A stretch of 64,000 nucleotides of DNA from Yarrowia lipolytica (GCF_001761485.1 NC_090771.1:2852001-2916000); one strand, 5' to 3'. Counted from the stretch's first letter, positions 22,457 through 34,927 are shown. Made by a program: numbers and translations. The notes: generated by a model not told the origin, from the letters alone.

Positions 22457-24362
22457 ATGGGTCTTCTCAACTCGGCGGACAAGGAGAAAATCAAGCGAGT
22501 GGTGCCGAAAAACACCAACAAGGTGATTGACTGCACCATCGCACGTCTCTACATTGCCTACCCGGACCCTGATAACTGGCAGTACACCGGGCTGTCTGGA
22601 GCGCTAGCTCTGGTGGACGATCTTGTGGGCCACACTCTGTTTCTGAAGCTCATTGACATCCACGGGTCGCGAGGCGTGCTCTGGGACCAGGAGCTGTATG
22701 TTGGCGTCAACTACTTCCAGGACAGAACGTTTTTTCACTCGGTGGAGCTGGAGGACTGTTTTGCAGGCTTTCTGTTTGAAGACGAGTCCGAGGCCGCTCA
22801 CCTGTTCAAGCGGATCCAAAACAGAGAAAAGTACGCCAGCAAGGATACGGTCAAAAACAAGAACGCCATTGCGCTGAAAAAGGCCGCTCCAGCAGAAAAG
22901 GCTGCCGTGGGACCCAGAGGAGAACCCCGTACTCGACTGGGATACTCGGGACCCGTCTACTACGACGACGAGCCGCCGGAAGAATGGCGAGCGCTGTACA
23001 GAGAGTTGGAGGAGCAGGGAATCACTCCGGAGATGATTGCCGATAACACCGAGTTCATCAAGGAACACATTCGACAGACGGGAGGTCCTCTGGTGGGTCT
23101 GGAACCTCCAATCCCTCGAAACAGAGGCCGGGGACGAAGCACGAGTAATGCCACTTCTTCTTCGGCTGATACCAATGCCCGAAAACCCCCACCGCCTCCT
23201 CCCCCAGCTGCTGCTGCTGAATCAACCCAAAACAACGACAGAAGAGCAGCTCCTCCTCCCCCGCCGGCCTCGGCTCCCCCTAGCTACTCTAGCACTCCAG
23301 AGCCCGACTTGCCGGCCACCCCTGCTGCTCCCTCCGACCCACCAGCTGCTGTAGCACCCCCCAGACGGTTCAATGTGCCGCCTCCCCCATCTTTCATGGG
23401 CAAAAACGCAGGTGCTCCGCCTCCTGCGGCAACTCCAGCCTCTCCAACAGCAGCAGCAGCCCCACCAGCGCTTCCAGGACGGTCGCTGCCGCCGTCGCTG
23501 CCCTCTCGTGGTTCGCCAGCGCCCCCTGCACTACCAGGACGATCGGTGCCTCCTCCTCCAGAACTTCCTGGACGAGCTGTGCCTGCCCCTCCCCCCTCTC
23601 TGCCGGCACGAGGAGGAACCCCGGCAGCAGGAGGACCCCCTCCCCCTCCTCCACCCAGAGACGGAGCCACTCCTCTAATCGAAACCTCCTTCCTCCTCCC
23701 TCCAGATCGGCCAATTCCCCCCCCCTGCTGCTTGCCCCAAACTGCATACACACCCCCTCCCCCTCCCTGCAGCAGCTCTTCTCCAGCGGCAGACTCAGAG
23801 CCTCATACACTCTTCCTCCTCCTCCTCCGTCCCCCGGCCTCAGTCGAGACCTGTTCCTGGAGTTCCTGGAGGTGTGTGCCCCTCCTCCTCCCCCCTCCGC
23901 CCCCCCGCCCTGAACTTGCTGCAGCTGGTGGACCTCCTCCACCCCCTCCGCCTTCTTCCTGTGGCTGCTCCCTTCTTTTGGAAGTTGCTGCTCCCCTCCT
24001 CCCCCCGGTCCTCCCCCAGCCATGTCTTGAGGTCCTCCTCCCCCTCCCCCCCTTCTGGAGACTTTGGAGTCACTCCTGGTCCTCCTCCTCCTCCTACCGG
24101 AGACGCTGGTCGAGACGCGCTGCTGTCGTCTATCACAGCTGCTGGTGGAATCGGCTCTCTTAAGAAGGTGGACAAGTCGCAACTTGATAGACCTTCGGTC
24201 ATGCTGCAGGAGGCTCGTGGAGAGAGCCCTACCATTCCTTCGGCTGCCCCGGGAGCTCCTGGCGGTGGCAACTCGCTGGCAGACGCCCTGGCCTCGGCTC
24301 TTAATAAACGAAAGGGCCAGGTCAGTAAGTCTGACGACGAGTCCGACGGTGATGACTGGTAG
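22457..24362 (+). CDS. LAS17: WASP/Las17-type activator of the Arp2/3 complex; reading frame broken in the proline-rich part
   Basis: The N-terminal 135 or so residues form a WH1/EVH1 domain (TIARLYIAY, WQYTGLSGALALV, FHSVELEDCFAGFLFEDE), the site where WIP/verprolin binds in the family. A linker and a long polyproline region with PPPPPP blocks and PGRSVPPPPELPGRAV repeats follow. The first frame runs on to a stop at 24163 as non-proline sequence. The proper ending lies in another frame, up to the TAG at 24360-24362: WH2 (GRDALLSSITAAGGIGSLKKVD), central helix (LADALASALNKRKGQV) and acidic tail (DDESDGDDW), the segment that binds actin and Arp2/3. Polyproline jumps between frames several times from about 23660 to 24080, with a net change of +1. 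Sequencing or assembly errors in C-rich DNA explain this best, as both ends are well preserved; a true strain mutation is possible. Confidence 0.85.
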
Positions 24363-26152
24363 TATAATGACTATGTAATTAACAGATGAAACGATGGGGC
24401 TACGAGCAAAGCGAGTATGTTGTCCATAGACATGGTGTATAATTGGTAGACGCGGTCACACCGTCTTCTGCTATCGTGGATCCAATGCTTCATAGCATCT
24501 ATTGAACATCTACGATTGATAGTTAATAGTCTGATTCAGTTACCGTTTTGAAGCACGTCTTTTGTGTCACGTGACGGTGGTCGAGTCACGTGCTTTATTA
24601 CAGTGAACACTACAAGTATTAATTTCTTGTTGCTTGTTTATGTTCTCTGACCGTGCAATTTGGATGTCCTTTGTCTTCACTTCAGACAATCCAATAAACA
24701 ACAGTCACTCGCATTGTGGCTGGCGAATCTCCGGTTATTTCAGCCTCCGGGGATCTCGTATTGATTGCGAATGATAACGTGAGCCTCGTTAACATCTTGG
24801 TGATCGTCGTCGTCGTCGTGATTTTCACTCGCTCTACCGAAGATGGCTGCATCAGTTTATCGGCCTTACGTAATGAAGTAATAGTCCAATTGGTGTCTTA
24901 GGTGGACCCCTTGTCATTGTGCGACTCGATACTCCTTCATTGACCAGCTCAATGCCTTTTCTCTCGAACCCATCCATTCTTCTCTAAGCCTCTGTTGGCC
25001 GGCCTGTCCCTTTGGACACTGCCTCCCACGGCACTGGCCCAATCGGGAATAATGTGTTGTTTAAGACACATAGGCTTGTTCCGGAGTGAGTAGGTTTGTG
25101 GGCCGCTGTGGGGGCGGCGGCATCAACAGCCCCGGTCTCCAAAAAGTCCTTCTTTTCTAAAAAAAAAAAAAAAGGATTTCTCGGACTTGGCCAGGTTGAA
25201 CATAGGCTTGGCAGCGGCGAAGCATAATCCATGCATAGATAGCGAATAACACACGTTCTCAACCCTTGCCCTGGTGTCCTGATTGGGAGTTAAGTAGGTG
25301 AGGTGAGAATGAGGAAGATGTGGAATTGTGGGTCATTGAGGGGTTCAATTGGCGTCGATGAGTGTCTGTGGGTGGTTCCTGTTTGTGAATATTAGGATAT
25401 ATCGATCACGTGAAGTAGTGTACCATGGTATCTATACATGCTATATTGCAGAGAGATAGCTTTGCAGTGTTGAATTGACTTTGTCTGTGTCACGTGAAGG
25501 TGTTCTGAGCAAGGCCAGGTGACATTATAACCACTCAACTGTTCACTTCTGACCACTACCATCAATGTCAATCTTCACTATCGTTTATTACATGGAGGTC
25601 CATGTCTTGACACGACATTCCTTTTATGGCATAACAGGGTTGGGGTTGTAGGTGGTTATCAGTGTGCCCACACATCACATACTGTACATTCGTAGTTGAG
25701 AACTATTTAGTTGAAGATAGTTAAGAGATAGTAGAAGACATTATATTCTGCTAATGAAGACGTTCAAGAGATGCATCGAGTACACGAGTAGAATGCAGGT
25801 ATACAACTCTTCAACAAAAGTGGTGACAAATATACCCCTTTTCTAACAATGTTCATGGACTCTTGACTTGTCCGTGTTTTCTCCTAAGTGAGGCTACATT
25901 GTAGTTGAATGTTTAGTACACCGTTTGTTATAAATCCATAACTTTGGATAACAAGTCCACGCGAGAGACGGGCAAGACTGAGCAACACAATGAGCCTGAC
26001 ATCCCCCAACTACACATCACGGTTTTCTCTCTCCATCCATTGTCCCAGGTAACCACCTATATCTACGGATACATCCGTGCTGACCCACGTCGTCACGTGC
26101 AGACAACTCTAAAACATTTTTCTGCAGCCAGCCATAACCATCATCAACAAAT
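24363..26152. other. Intergenic between WASP and TMA7
   Basis: No gene was recognised in 1.8 kb. Several CACGTG boxes lie here (about 24567, 24586, 25406, 25489 and 26095); the last is close enough to TMA7 to act in its promoter. A short (GTC)n stretch lies near 24805-24820 and an A run near 25160-25173. Confidence 0.5.
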
Positions 26153-26455
<303 letters not shown>

Positions 26456-26957
26456 TCTTCTCCAGGCAGCTTGAAGATACTTAGAAAATATCACTTTTTA
26501 CGTGCTGTTGATGTGTAGTCTTTGGAATGAGTTGCTGTGATAAGTAGACAGATTCAGCGGTACAGAGTCAAAGGACGGGGGAGGCTGTTTGAATCCACTC
26601 TCACTAGTTAATGATACTCGCACTCGTACACGCGCTTGTGGAGCTTCACCAAGCTCACTGTACACATTCTAGAAACTTCGATAGATGGACTGGCTCAAGT
26701 TTCCGATACGAAACCTGGCCGCCTAGAAGATCCGTATCTAGAAGTTTCTATTGCTGTGCTCTCTAATCACATCACAAGTTTCCTCTCGCCTGTCGCCACC
26801 ATTACTAATAACATTCTGGCGATTATGCACGCCACCAACATGGATGTGGATATACTAGGGTGTCGTCTTCAAGTGCAGTAACTTGCACAGCTACTCATAC
26901 GACATAATAGCGAGACCAGTACAAACAAACCAGCATACACGCAACAACATCAACAAC
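26456..26957. other. Intergenic between TMA7 and the WLM protease
   Basis: The 502 bases carry no gene. The 81-codon frame at 26636-26881 has no protein-like features. The stretch holds the TMA7 3' end and the promoter of the next plus-strand gene; TCTAGAA.. near 26669 and 26738 is repeated around the inverted pair ATTCTAGAAACTTC / CTAGAAGTTTCTA. Confidence 0.4.
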
Positions 26958-27980
26958 ATGAACCTCACACTCTCATTCAAGGGCAAAAGTACGCCTCTGA
27001 CAGATCTCCCTGAGGATCTCACACTGGCCGATCTACAGGCGGAACTGGATCTCACGACAGGCGTGCCACCCAAGAACCAAAAGGTTTTTTTGGGCAAGAA
27101 GGGTCTGGTCAAAATCAGCGACAAAAACAGCTCGGATCACGTGTTCAAGCTGATTCCAGACGGATCCAAAGTCATGTTGATTGGATCGACGATTTCGGCG
27201 CTTGGAAAACTCGAGGAGATGGAAACCAGTGCTGCTCAGGAGGCCGCCAAGCTGAAGGCGCGACAGCGGCGAGATCGGGAGCTATACCGACGGAAAACCG
27301 GCAGAAATACACCCCCTCCAGCTCCCTCAGAGTACTGTTTCGATAAGATTGTGCCTTTGGACTGGCTTCCCGAAAAGGAGCGTGCCCTGGAGCTGCTGAC
27401 ACGTCTGAGCAAGGACAGGGGTGTGATTGCAGTGCTGCAAAAGTACAAGTGGCGAATTGGTGTTCTCACAGAACTTGATCCGGCTTCAAACACCAACAGT
27501 GATCATCAGGGAACAGAGAGATTGCTGGGGTTGAACAGAAACAAGGGCCAGGTGATTGAATTGCGGCTACGAACAGATAATTACCAGGGATGGAGAAACT
27601 ACTACAACGTGCGAAACGTCTTGTGTCACGAGCTAGCTCACAATGTGTACAGTGATCATGATGACCAATTTTGGCGGCTTTGCAAGCTTCTGGAGAAGGA
27701 GGTTGTTGAGCTTGACCCCTTTGGCAAGGAGGGAAACACTGTGGGAGGTACTGCTGTCTCCACAACATCTGGACCGTACCAAGAGTGGCTGGAAATGGAC
27801 TCTGATGAGGACGTTGGGGACTCTGGAGGCTGGCACGGAGGCACATATGTTCTTGGACGAGGACGCAACGAGGTACAGCAGGAAAAGGAGGACAAGAACA
27901 AGAGCATCCGAGAGCTGTTGCAGCGAGCTGCTGAGAGAAGGCAGCAGGAGAAGGAGAAGGAAGGGGAGAAGAAGAAGTAG
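26958..27980 (+). CDS. Ubiquitin-like / WLM-domain zinc metalloprotease
   Basis: This 340-residue protein has a ubiquitin-like N-terminal domain (about 1-75, MNLTLSFKGKSTPL...LKLIPDG-type strand pattern) and a WLM (Wss1-like) protease domain. The zinc motif is HELAHNVYSDHD: His224, Glu225, His228 and His234. The tail is charged and coiled-coil-like (EKEDKNKSIRELLQRAAERRQQEKEK). The combination is the fungal 'ubiquitin and WLM domain' family. Related Wss1/SPRTN enzymes cut DNA-protein crosslinks and SUMO/ubiquitin-linked substrates; whether this one does is inference. The frame extends upstream to an ATG at 26883, but those 25 residues are not domain-like. The second ATG has the better context (CAACAACATGAAC) and puts the ubiquitin-like fold at the very start. 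Confidence 0.85.
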   Translation: MNLTLSFKGKSTPLTDLPEDLTLADLQAELDLTTGVPPKNQKVFLGKKGLVKISDKNSSDHVFKLIPDGSKVMLIGSTISALGKLEEMETSAAQEAAKLKARQRRDRELYRRKTGRNTPPPAPSEYCFDKIVPLDWLPEKERALELLTRLSKDRGVIAVLQKYKWRIGVLTELDPASNTNSDHQGTERLLGLNRNKGQVIELRLRTDNYQGWRNYYNVRNVLCHELAHNVYSDHDDQFWRLCKLLEKEVVELDPFGKEGNTVGGTAVSTTSGPYQEWLEMDSDEDVGDSGGWHGGTYVLGRGRNEVQQEKEDKNKSIRELLQRAAERRQQEKEKEGEKKK

Positions 27981-28384
27981 ACTGGAGTAAAACAAGGAGG
28001 ATACTATTATAGTGGACAACGTATTTATAAGTACAAGAAGATGTGCTTGGCAATATTAAGCACTTTGTAGATTGTGTAGAAGTACACGGGGATATAGGGA
28101 CAAGAAGGATCTCCATGATGAAGATGAGAAGAAATGTTCTTGTATACAGAGAGAGAAGAAGCTGTGTCATAGAATGTGGCATATTCGATGAACTAAGAAG
28201 TTTCAGCAGACTTGACAATGGTGTCGAGGTCCCTCCAATTCTCCTGGGATGGGGACCTTCGACACCCACTTGGCCTTTTATGGGTTTGAAGGTGGTGACG
28301 CACAAAGTTGATCTTCTTGACAGAATTTTGAGGATCTCGGTGTCCACGAACTTGGTCTCATGCAGCTCCCGATCTTGGGGATGA
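27981..28384. other. Intergenic 3' of the WLM protease gene
   Basis: No gene was recognised. The minus-strand frame at 27466-28347 continues through the WLM gene antisense and is a shadow. Confidence 0.4.
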
Positions 28385-28805
28385 AGGAGGGATATCTAAG
28401 TAGACGGATTGCTCTACCTCAGTCGAAGTAGACGGCGCAAAACTGGTTATTAAAGTCGGTGAAAACAGCTGAAAAAGGGGAAACAACCAAGTCAAAGTGG
28501 TATCGGGCAAATAACTGTTTGGAGGCCTTGTCATCGGTTTTCAAAGTCTTGGACTTCAGAGAGTTGAGGTGGGGGATAGACTTGATGGCGGCAGAGGGGT
28601 TATCCCGTCCTCTTTGGTCAGCAGATCGGAGATCTGGGTGTACATCTTGCCTTCGTTGAAGTCAAGTCATAGGAGATCTGGTTAGTGATATCTATGCTTT
28701 CAACGAGGCTGTCAAATTCGACGCCATTGATTTTCTGAAGCAAAAGTAGTAACAGCAGCATTGCTAGGCAGCAAACTCGATATAACGTTCTTCTGGGAAT
28801 CATAT
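28385..28805 (-). pseudogene. Coding relic of unknown family
   Basis: The minus strand contains protein-like stretches in shifting frames: INGVEFDSLVESIDITNQIS (about 28725-28680), NEGKMYTQISDLLTKEDG (about 28660-28605), an Ile/Lys/Ser/Leu-rich stretch with SIPHLNSLKSKTLKTDD (about 28590-28530), and a stretch ending NQFCAVYFD with a stop near 28420. They are adjacent, in order and on one strand. Their composition is that of a globular protein rather than random DNA, but at least two breaks separate them. I do not recognise the protein. The upstream end is unclear. Confidence 0.4.
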
Positions 28806-31246
28806 CGTTGAGCAGATTCTACAGATAGATCAGAACGGCCTCGATATCCAGGGAGATATCCTGTTATCCTGGGAAGTCGTCTGTATGTTCTCAGTAGTGG
28901 CACCAATGGAACCAATTACAGGATACCATACCGAACATTACACCGAGCCTGGATACAAGAGTCTGCATATATCTCAGCATACCGGTCACAGTGACATAGT
29001 AAATAACACTAAGGGTTGTAAACAAGTGGTATCGAGCTGTAAAATTGCAATCCTCTATGAACTGGATACAACCGTTCCTCAGGGAAGTCCCGTCTTCCTT
29101 ACAATGTATTTGACAGGATGAAATTCCTGAAGCAGAAATGTTTCCTGTTTAAGCAGAATCAGATATCTCGCCTTTTTATCCTCCTCACTTCTGTATTCTC
29201 GCACTTTTCTCCAATTTCTTACATTTTTTGAACCCCCCCCCCCCCCCCCCCATTCAACCCCAGAAACAATGGGCCTCGGCTCACCCAGTTCACCAACCAA
29301 GGGATATATGGAACCCGACTACTGCAAAACAGTCTGAAACACGCTATATCCTAACTACGAGTACATAGTGTTAGCCAAGTCCAGAACAATTCGCGTGTCC
29401 CCAATACATGTCTTATGCACGATCCGCATGGATAAAGCCCCCATTTATAAACGAATACGAGGAGATTACGACAGGTCAGAGATGTGCAATCGAACTACGA
29501 GATTGCCGTATAAATTGTGAGCCAACAGACCAGGTATTACCCATGACTAAGACACAACTGACACGCTGGGCAGTTGATATATTCTTCATCAAGTGGACCT
29601 AAACCATTAGCGCGTGAAAGCTACAAGGGTACGACCATTGGTCTTGTTGACACTAGGTGGAGGAAACAGTATTGACAGAATTGCTGGAAAAGAGTAACAC
29701 AGGTTTACGTACCAATGTGTGGTGTACGAGTGCCTCATTCCTGTTGAGTTGTTGAAAACGTGGACTTTCTCGCCATGTCAGGGAGATGCAGCAGGGTCCT
29801 TGGGTAATATACAACCTCATAAGTACATACTGTAGTCTTAGACTAACTGATGAACCCTTGGATTACTGCCTGTACGAATACAAACACGACTATTTGTACC
29901 CTTGTATGTTCCGAAGATCTAAAGCATGTCTCGAGGGCGGCACATCCAGGGGTAGGGGTGAACCAACAGTTTAGCGACGAGCACATTCCAAGTCTTTTAC
30001 TGTAAATTTACTGCATCGTCAATAGAATGTGCTACTAGACTTGCAACTTGACTTGGGCCGTAGTATATGCTGAAGAGATGGACCGGACAGGGCACTTGTT
30101 TGAGAGCGAGGACCAACACACGTATAAACAGAGCTAGATATAAACATCTGCAGTAATCTATTGTATAGAGACGTTTCCATAGTCAAAATACAGACACATT
30201 TCAGTCTAATTTCCATGAAACAAGTGTCTCTTGCCGGCAGTAAGAGTTCGGTTGGTTTGCACCCATGCACCCAACAGATAGTCTAGATCTGCTGAGTAAC
30301 GACTGAGGAGCAGATAAAAACTGGTTTAGACTGAAAAAATGATATGGAGGCTGTTGCAATCTCGACTCTAGACGACATTACAACGGCACATCAACTGTCA
30401 AGGGTAGCCGAGGGTCGGTTGTAGTTGCCGAGGTGTACAGTGAAATCGACGTGCAATGGAGCTCTTTCGTAAAAATACACGTCACCAATGACTTCAAGGG
30501 AGATTACTGTATCAGTCCATATTATCCATATATCATGCCCCAAGTTTTTCTCACGTAAACACCTTCCCGTTGTGCGTGTACGAGTAGTACGCGTAGTACG
30601 AAATAGTTTGCACACAGGTGCCACAATGGACTAATAATACTCGTAATATAGCGTGCTTGTATAAACACAACAAGTCTTATTTATTGTGCCCACACCTTCC
30701 GCTTCCGCTTCCGCTTCCAGGCCTATGTCTACAAGTACGATACTTGTAGGTCTCTCTCATGTCTCCTTTCATATCGCTCAAGTTTCGTTCTCCCAACAGT
30801 CCGTATGAGCAGCCTAATCTGTCTGCCAACGGTGCACACGTGATCAGGAGTCTTGTAGACGGAGTGTGTTTTCCGCAGTAATGACGCCACAGAAAAAATT
30901 CAAACTGGAATCAACTCGCAGAAATTTGGAGGTGTCCATTCCACTCTTCAGAATTGGCCATGCCCGTTTCACAGAACACCTCAGCCCTAATCACAAGACC
31001 CACAACCTTAACCGGTACAAACCCTAACCCCCACACATGCAGTGAGTTGTCACCACCCAGAGGGACATGACGGACTAACAGGTTGTGATAATATCAGGGT
31101 GAAGCACAGAACGGCGATTTGAGCTACCGAAAAGCGAAGCAAAGACACGAAACAAGTCACACAAACCCGCGACTTTTGCCACCCGACAGTTTCACCGTTA
31201 CAAGACACGCTTCCACCGCCCCAGATAGTCGCACAGAACCACTAAG
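28806..31246. other. Intergenic upstream of YPT6
   Basis: About 2.4 kb without a supportable gene. It holds a run of 19 C (29233-29251), a (CTTCCG)4 microsatellite (30696-30718), an inverted pair CTACAAGTA / TACTTGTAG (about 30731-30752), and a CACACGTGATC box near 30836-30846. A 64-codon frame at 29408-29602 looks only faintly protein-like. Confidence 0.45.
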
Positions 31247-31849
31247 ATGACCGAAACAGGACAAATCCAAAAGTTCAAACTTGTCATTGTGGGCGAGCAG
31301 AGTGTGGGAAAAACGTCGCTGATCACGCGAATCATGTACGACAAGTTTGACCAGAACTACGAGGCAACCATCGGCATCCAGTTTCTGTCCAAACCCATGT
31401 ATCTGCCCGATCGAACCATCCGGCTGCAGTTATGGGACACTGCGGGCCAGGAGCGGTTCCGATCTCTGGTGCCAGCATACATCCGAGATAGTCACATTGC
31501 CATTGTTGTGTACGCCATCGACTCGCGCAAGTCGTTTGTGGACGTGGACAAGTGGATTGAGGACGTCAAGGCCGAGCGAGGAAATCAAGTGGTGCTCATG
31601 CTAGTTGGAAACAAGAGCGATCTGGAGGAGTCACGAGAGGTGACGACCGAGGAGGGACAGGAAAAGGCCAAGCAGTACGACGCGCTGTTTCTGGAGACGT
31701 CGGCCAAGGCTGGCCACAATGTCAAGTCGATTCTCAACAAGGTGGCGTCCGAGCTGCCCGGTCTCGAGACGGCTCTCAAGACCGACCAGAGCGAGCTGAT
31801 TGACGTGAATATTACAAACGAGCCTGAGCAGGACAGCTGCTCGTGTTAG
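31247..31849 (+). CDS. YPT6: Rab GTPase of the Rab6 family
   Basis: This 200-residue Rab GTPase has its P-loop GEQSVGKTS at 16-24. The switch I effector region is [12 protein letters not shown] (38-49), which is diagnostic for Rab6/Ypt6, and WDTAGQE spans 63-69. NKSD at 122-125 and ETSAKAG at 150-156 bind guanine. It ends DSCSC, a C-terminal CXC for double geranylgeranylation. Ypt6/Rab6 acts at the late Golgi in endosome-to-Golgi and intra-Golgi transport. Length is normal and the frame has no intron. The start follows a leader rich in CA and lies next to the P-loop at the usual distance. Confidence 0.95.
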   Translation: MTETGQIQKFKLVIVGEQSVGKTSLITRIMYDKFDQNYEATIGIQFLSKPMYLPDRTIRLQLWDTAGQERFRSLVPAYIRDSHIAIVVYAIDSRKSFVDVDKWIEDVKAERGNQVVLMLVGNKSDLEESREVTTEEGQEKAKQYDALFLETSAKAGHNVKSILNKVASELPGLETALKTDQSELIDVNITNEPEQDSCSC

Positions 31850-34780
31850 ACAGGCTGTGGAGGATAAGAGTATTATGACACTGAGCATGGATGTAAGTAA
31901 ATAGGTGAAATTAATTTAACGACAGAGGTGTGGAAGACTGGGTGCTTCAGCCAGTAAAAACGATATCGTAAAACAATCTACCGTGTCGCGCTCTCCCTGC
32001 ACATGCGTTATAGACATCAGGGGCTCAGGGGTTACAGGTGGAGTATCTGCAGTCTAGAACTTGCTGTAGATGTTCCGATTGTCTAGGAACACCCATGATT
32101 CTCCTTCAGTATGAGTATTCAGATGGATATATATGACGCGTTCTCTTCAAAAGCCTCCCCCGACAGAGAGTGCTCAAGACCCTAGAGTCCTGTGCAGTAT
32201 GTACCAAGTACTGTATCTACTGTACCTACTGTACTCGTATCAGAGGTATCTCATGAACCATCTGACAGAAATATGGATTCTGAAAGGGGCCAGCTTCACA
32301 TACACATCATACCGTCTATCCAGGAGCCCCTGGAGACTACAAGTAGGTGTAGTAGCTACTTGTAGTAGAGGGAAGGCCTTGAAGTACGGTAGAACATAAG
32401 ATGAATGACCTTGTTACTCTAGCATATGGACAAGTACATACGTCCAGGTGAACTGAACAGTTTCTATGTTCAATCTGCTTTGTAGACATGATTGTGCTTG
32501 GGGGAGTCACAGTTCACCCCAGTCGCCAACAGGGGAACATTCACTATCATGTTACAAGGTCAATATATATGACTTGTCGATTCTCCACACTCATAATATG
32601 CAGCCCAGATGACCTCTTGAAACAACTTTCTTGATAATATCGCCACTGTACAGTGTACTGGTATCGCTGTAGAGGGAGCAGGAGAGCATACCAAGGAAAT
32701 GGTGAACGGAGAGACGTACTGAATCAGTCTTACTGAACAGTTATTATGACTCAACAATGCTATTGTCTGCCTCTCTGGATGCTACCCTGAAGTCTGTGCT
32801 CACAATAATATCAGGATGATCTTGTGGAGTTGGACGGAGGAGCTCTCTTACGCGAGTCACGTGATAGAGAGGGAGCGAGAGGGAGCTGATACAATTCGGC
32901 TGGATGAAGGGTTACATTCCTTGTGTACTATATCATACTGGTATTGTTTGTATAGCGCAAGTACAGTATTTATTCAAAACCCCGTTTAATTTGCATTTTG
33001 TTGGTGATTACTTGAATATAGTTGAACACCATTCTCAGCTTCACTATTACGAACATACTTGACCACACCCAATCGAGTTGTAGTGGGGATCTTGTTTAAA
33101 CTCCCTATGACGTACTTTCTGCATGAAAGTCATTCCGCAAACCACTTCCTCACCAAAACCACCCCTTACATCTGCATCTGCATCACCAATCGCCCCGACT
33201 ACAACACTGTACACCAGAAATGACATCATCACCTCATTCTTCCTCCCTTCCATAATTAATAGAAGAACCATAACCCAACCAGTCTCGCTTACAGTTGTGA
33301 TCAAGTCTGCATGTTGTCAGGCATTGTTCACAGAGATCACGTGATGCCATTAAGTACAATGGTGAGTCCGAAATCTCTCCAGATCCTCCAGTTGCCACAG
33401 TCTCCACAGTCTCCACTCGCCACTCCCATTCTTCTATCAGCTCCCCTATCTCCCTGATCCGGGACTTGCTCGCATGATGGGCTTGGCTCTGCACGGGGAT
33501 GTGGCAAAAAAGCACGCAGACTTTGGCTTTTTTTGGCGACACGCGCGATCAGCCCGTCTATTTGATAGTCTATGCACGGTCGGCCTCACGCATTCTTTGG
33601 GTCCAGGACAGGTGTTCTTTCAAAGCATCTCTGCCGGCTTTTGCGCAGTGCCAGTATTTATATTTGTATTGAAAATAAAGGGACCTATTTTTCAGTGGAA
33701 AAAAGAACTTCAACCGTTGACGAAACAAACTCCCAACGGTATTCAAGTTTACTAATACGTAATAGGAAAAAACGTAATATGAGACACAGGACAACAATAC
33801 GAAGTATCCACCAGATCCTGTACAACCAAACCTCCTTATTTCTCATGTGGAACGTTTGGACCATAATCAGACCCGTTCCCGTTTCCCCTCGTCTTGTCCT
33901 CTCATAGGTTCACGTGACTCCACAGACATAATGGCGTGCACCGCGCAGCAATCATGCAGCTCCATCTGCAGCAATGTACTCAAATGGCCTTACTTTTTTG
34001 AAGCCGTCGGAACACCGCGGGAGGGGTCAGAGCTAGGAATGGGTCCGCAAATGTTTACGTCACGTGATTTCCCCCCAGACCAAACCATGGAATCAGATCT
34101 TTGGCCGTTCCGTTTGCCATTACTAAGCTTTTCCGTCTTTCCAGAGAGACAGGACCCGCTTTAAAATGTGACGATCAGTTGTGCACTCCCTGCCTTATTC
34201 CGATTTGGGAATGGGGAAACGGCAGCGGCGCGCGTTTATGCTTGGAGCTTAAATTCGTGTTTTGAGTTCTGGGGATATTTGCGAGAAGCATAATATCCGT
34301 CGGACGCAAAGAACCAACCCACACACCAAACACGTCTTCAAACAACGACAGACGGGTTAACTTATATGTAAGTTCACGACCTCTGGAAACAGGTCTGGAG
34401 TTGCTTTCAAAACCCCCTCAACCTGCAAGTAATTACCCCTCATGCCGTTATCGTGACACTCCTTTTTTTTCTGCCAATCTCTCGTTTCTTAAATTAGCCT
34501 CCCAACAACGACATTTTAATGTACGCTGCAGGAAAAAGAGTAAAAAGAGTAAAAAGAGAAAAAAAAGAAAAAAGAGTAAAAAGATCACCGCGCCCAGAGA
34601 TATACTTGTCTGTCACGTGATGGGGTTGTGTGTAAGACACTTTTTGCGCACATGGTTTCTTTTTGCCGACTTTCAGCCAGTCCCGCCCAGCCGCTCAGTT
34701 GAGTCTTGTGCGTGGTGGTCTGAGAATAGGAGTGGTTTGTTGGGTTAAAAACGCCACGCGTGGTTTAACTTGACAAAAAG
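31850..34780. other. Gene-poor region, first part
   Basis: No supportable gene in 2.9 kb. Frames of 70-110 codons at 33123-33344, 33474-33755 and 33572-33907 overlap each other and look random. CACGTGA boxes occur near 32858, 33337, 33910, 34058 and 34612. TACTGTA/CTACAAGTAG palindromes cluster near 32205-32235 and 32335-32370. Confidence 0.45.
34531..34582. repeat. A/G-rich microsatellite (GTAAAAAGA)n
   Basis: Imperfect tandem units of the form AGTAAAAAG continue into A/G-only sequence over about 50 bases. The stretch lies about 200 bases upstream of the small stop-interrupted reading frame. Confidence 0.7.
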
Positions 34781-34927
34781 ATGTCCAAGGAGTCTCCTAT
34801 TGAGTACTCCGGGTTCTCCGAGCTCTTCTGATATAAGTCTGGATTTTTTGCGATCTTTGCCATTTTCTACGCGATTTTAGCCAAGACGGAGCGAGACATG
34901 TCTAACTCCGGGATGCCTGGAGTGTAA
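34781..34927 (+). pseudogene. Small membrane-peptide reading frame interrupted by one in-frame TGA
   Basis: From an ATG in good context (ACAAAAAG ATG TCC) the frame reads MSKESPIEYSGFSELF, then TGA at 34829-34831, then continues in the same frame as YKSGFFAIFAIFYAIL (a hydrophobic span), AKTERDMSNSG and MPGV to a TAA at 34925-34927. Over 49 codons this looks like one small single-span membrane protein: polar N terminus, hydrophobic helix, charged end. The TGA could be a recent nonsense change, a sequencing error or a read-through site. It lacks the TGA-CTA read-through context, and no donor/branch signals allow it to be spliced out. I do not recognise the peptide. Confidence 0.45.

Noticed and set aside
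23394-24182. A Gly/Glu/Arg-rich minus-strand frame opposite the WASP proline region
   Set aside because: Polyproline codons read backwards give Gly/Arg/Glu repeats; the plus strand carries the recognisable WH1 and WH2 ends.
33360-33366. ATG directly followed by GTGAGT (33359-33366) as a one-codon first exon
   Set aside because: No CTAAC-type branch/acceptor or coding exon was found within a reasonable distance downstream.
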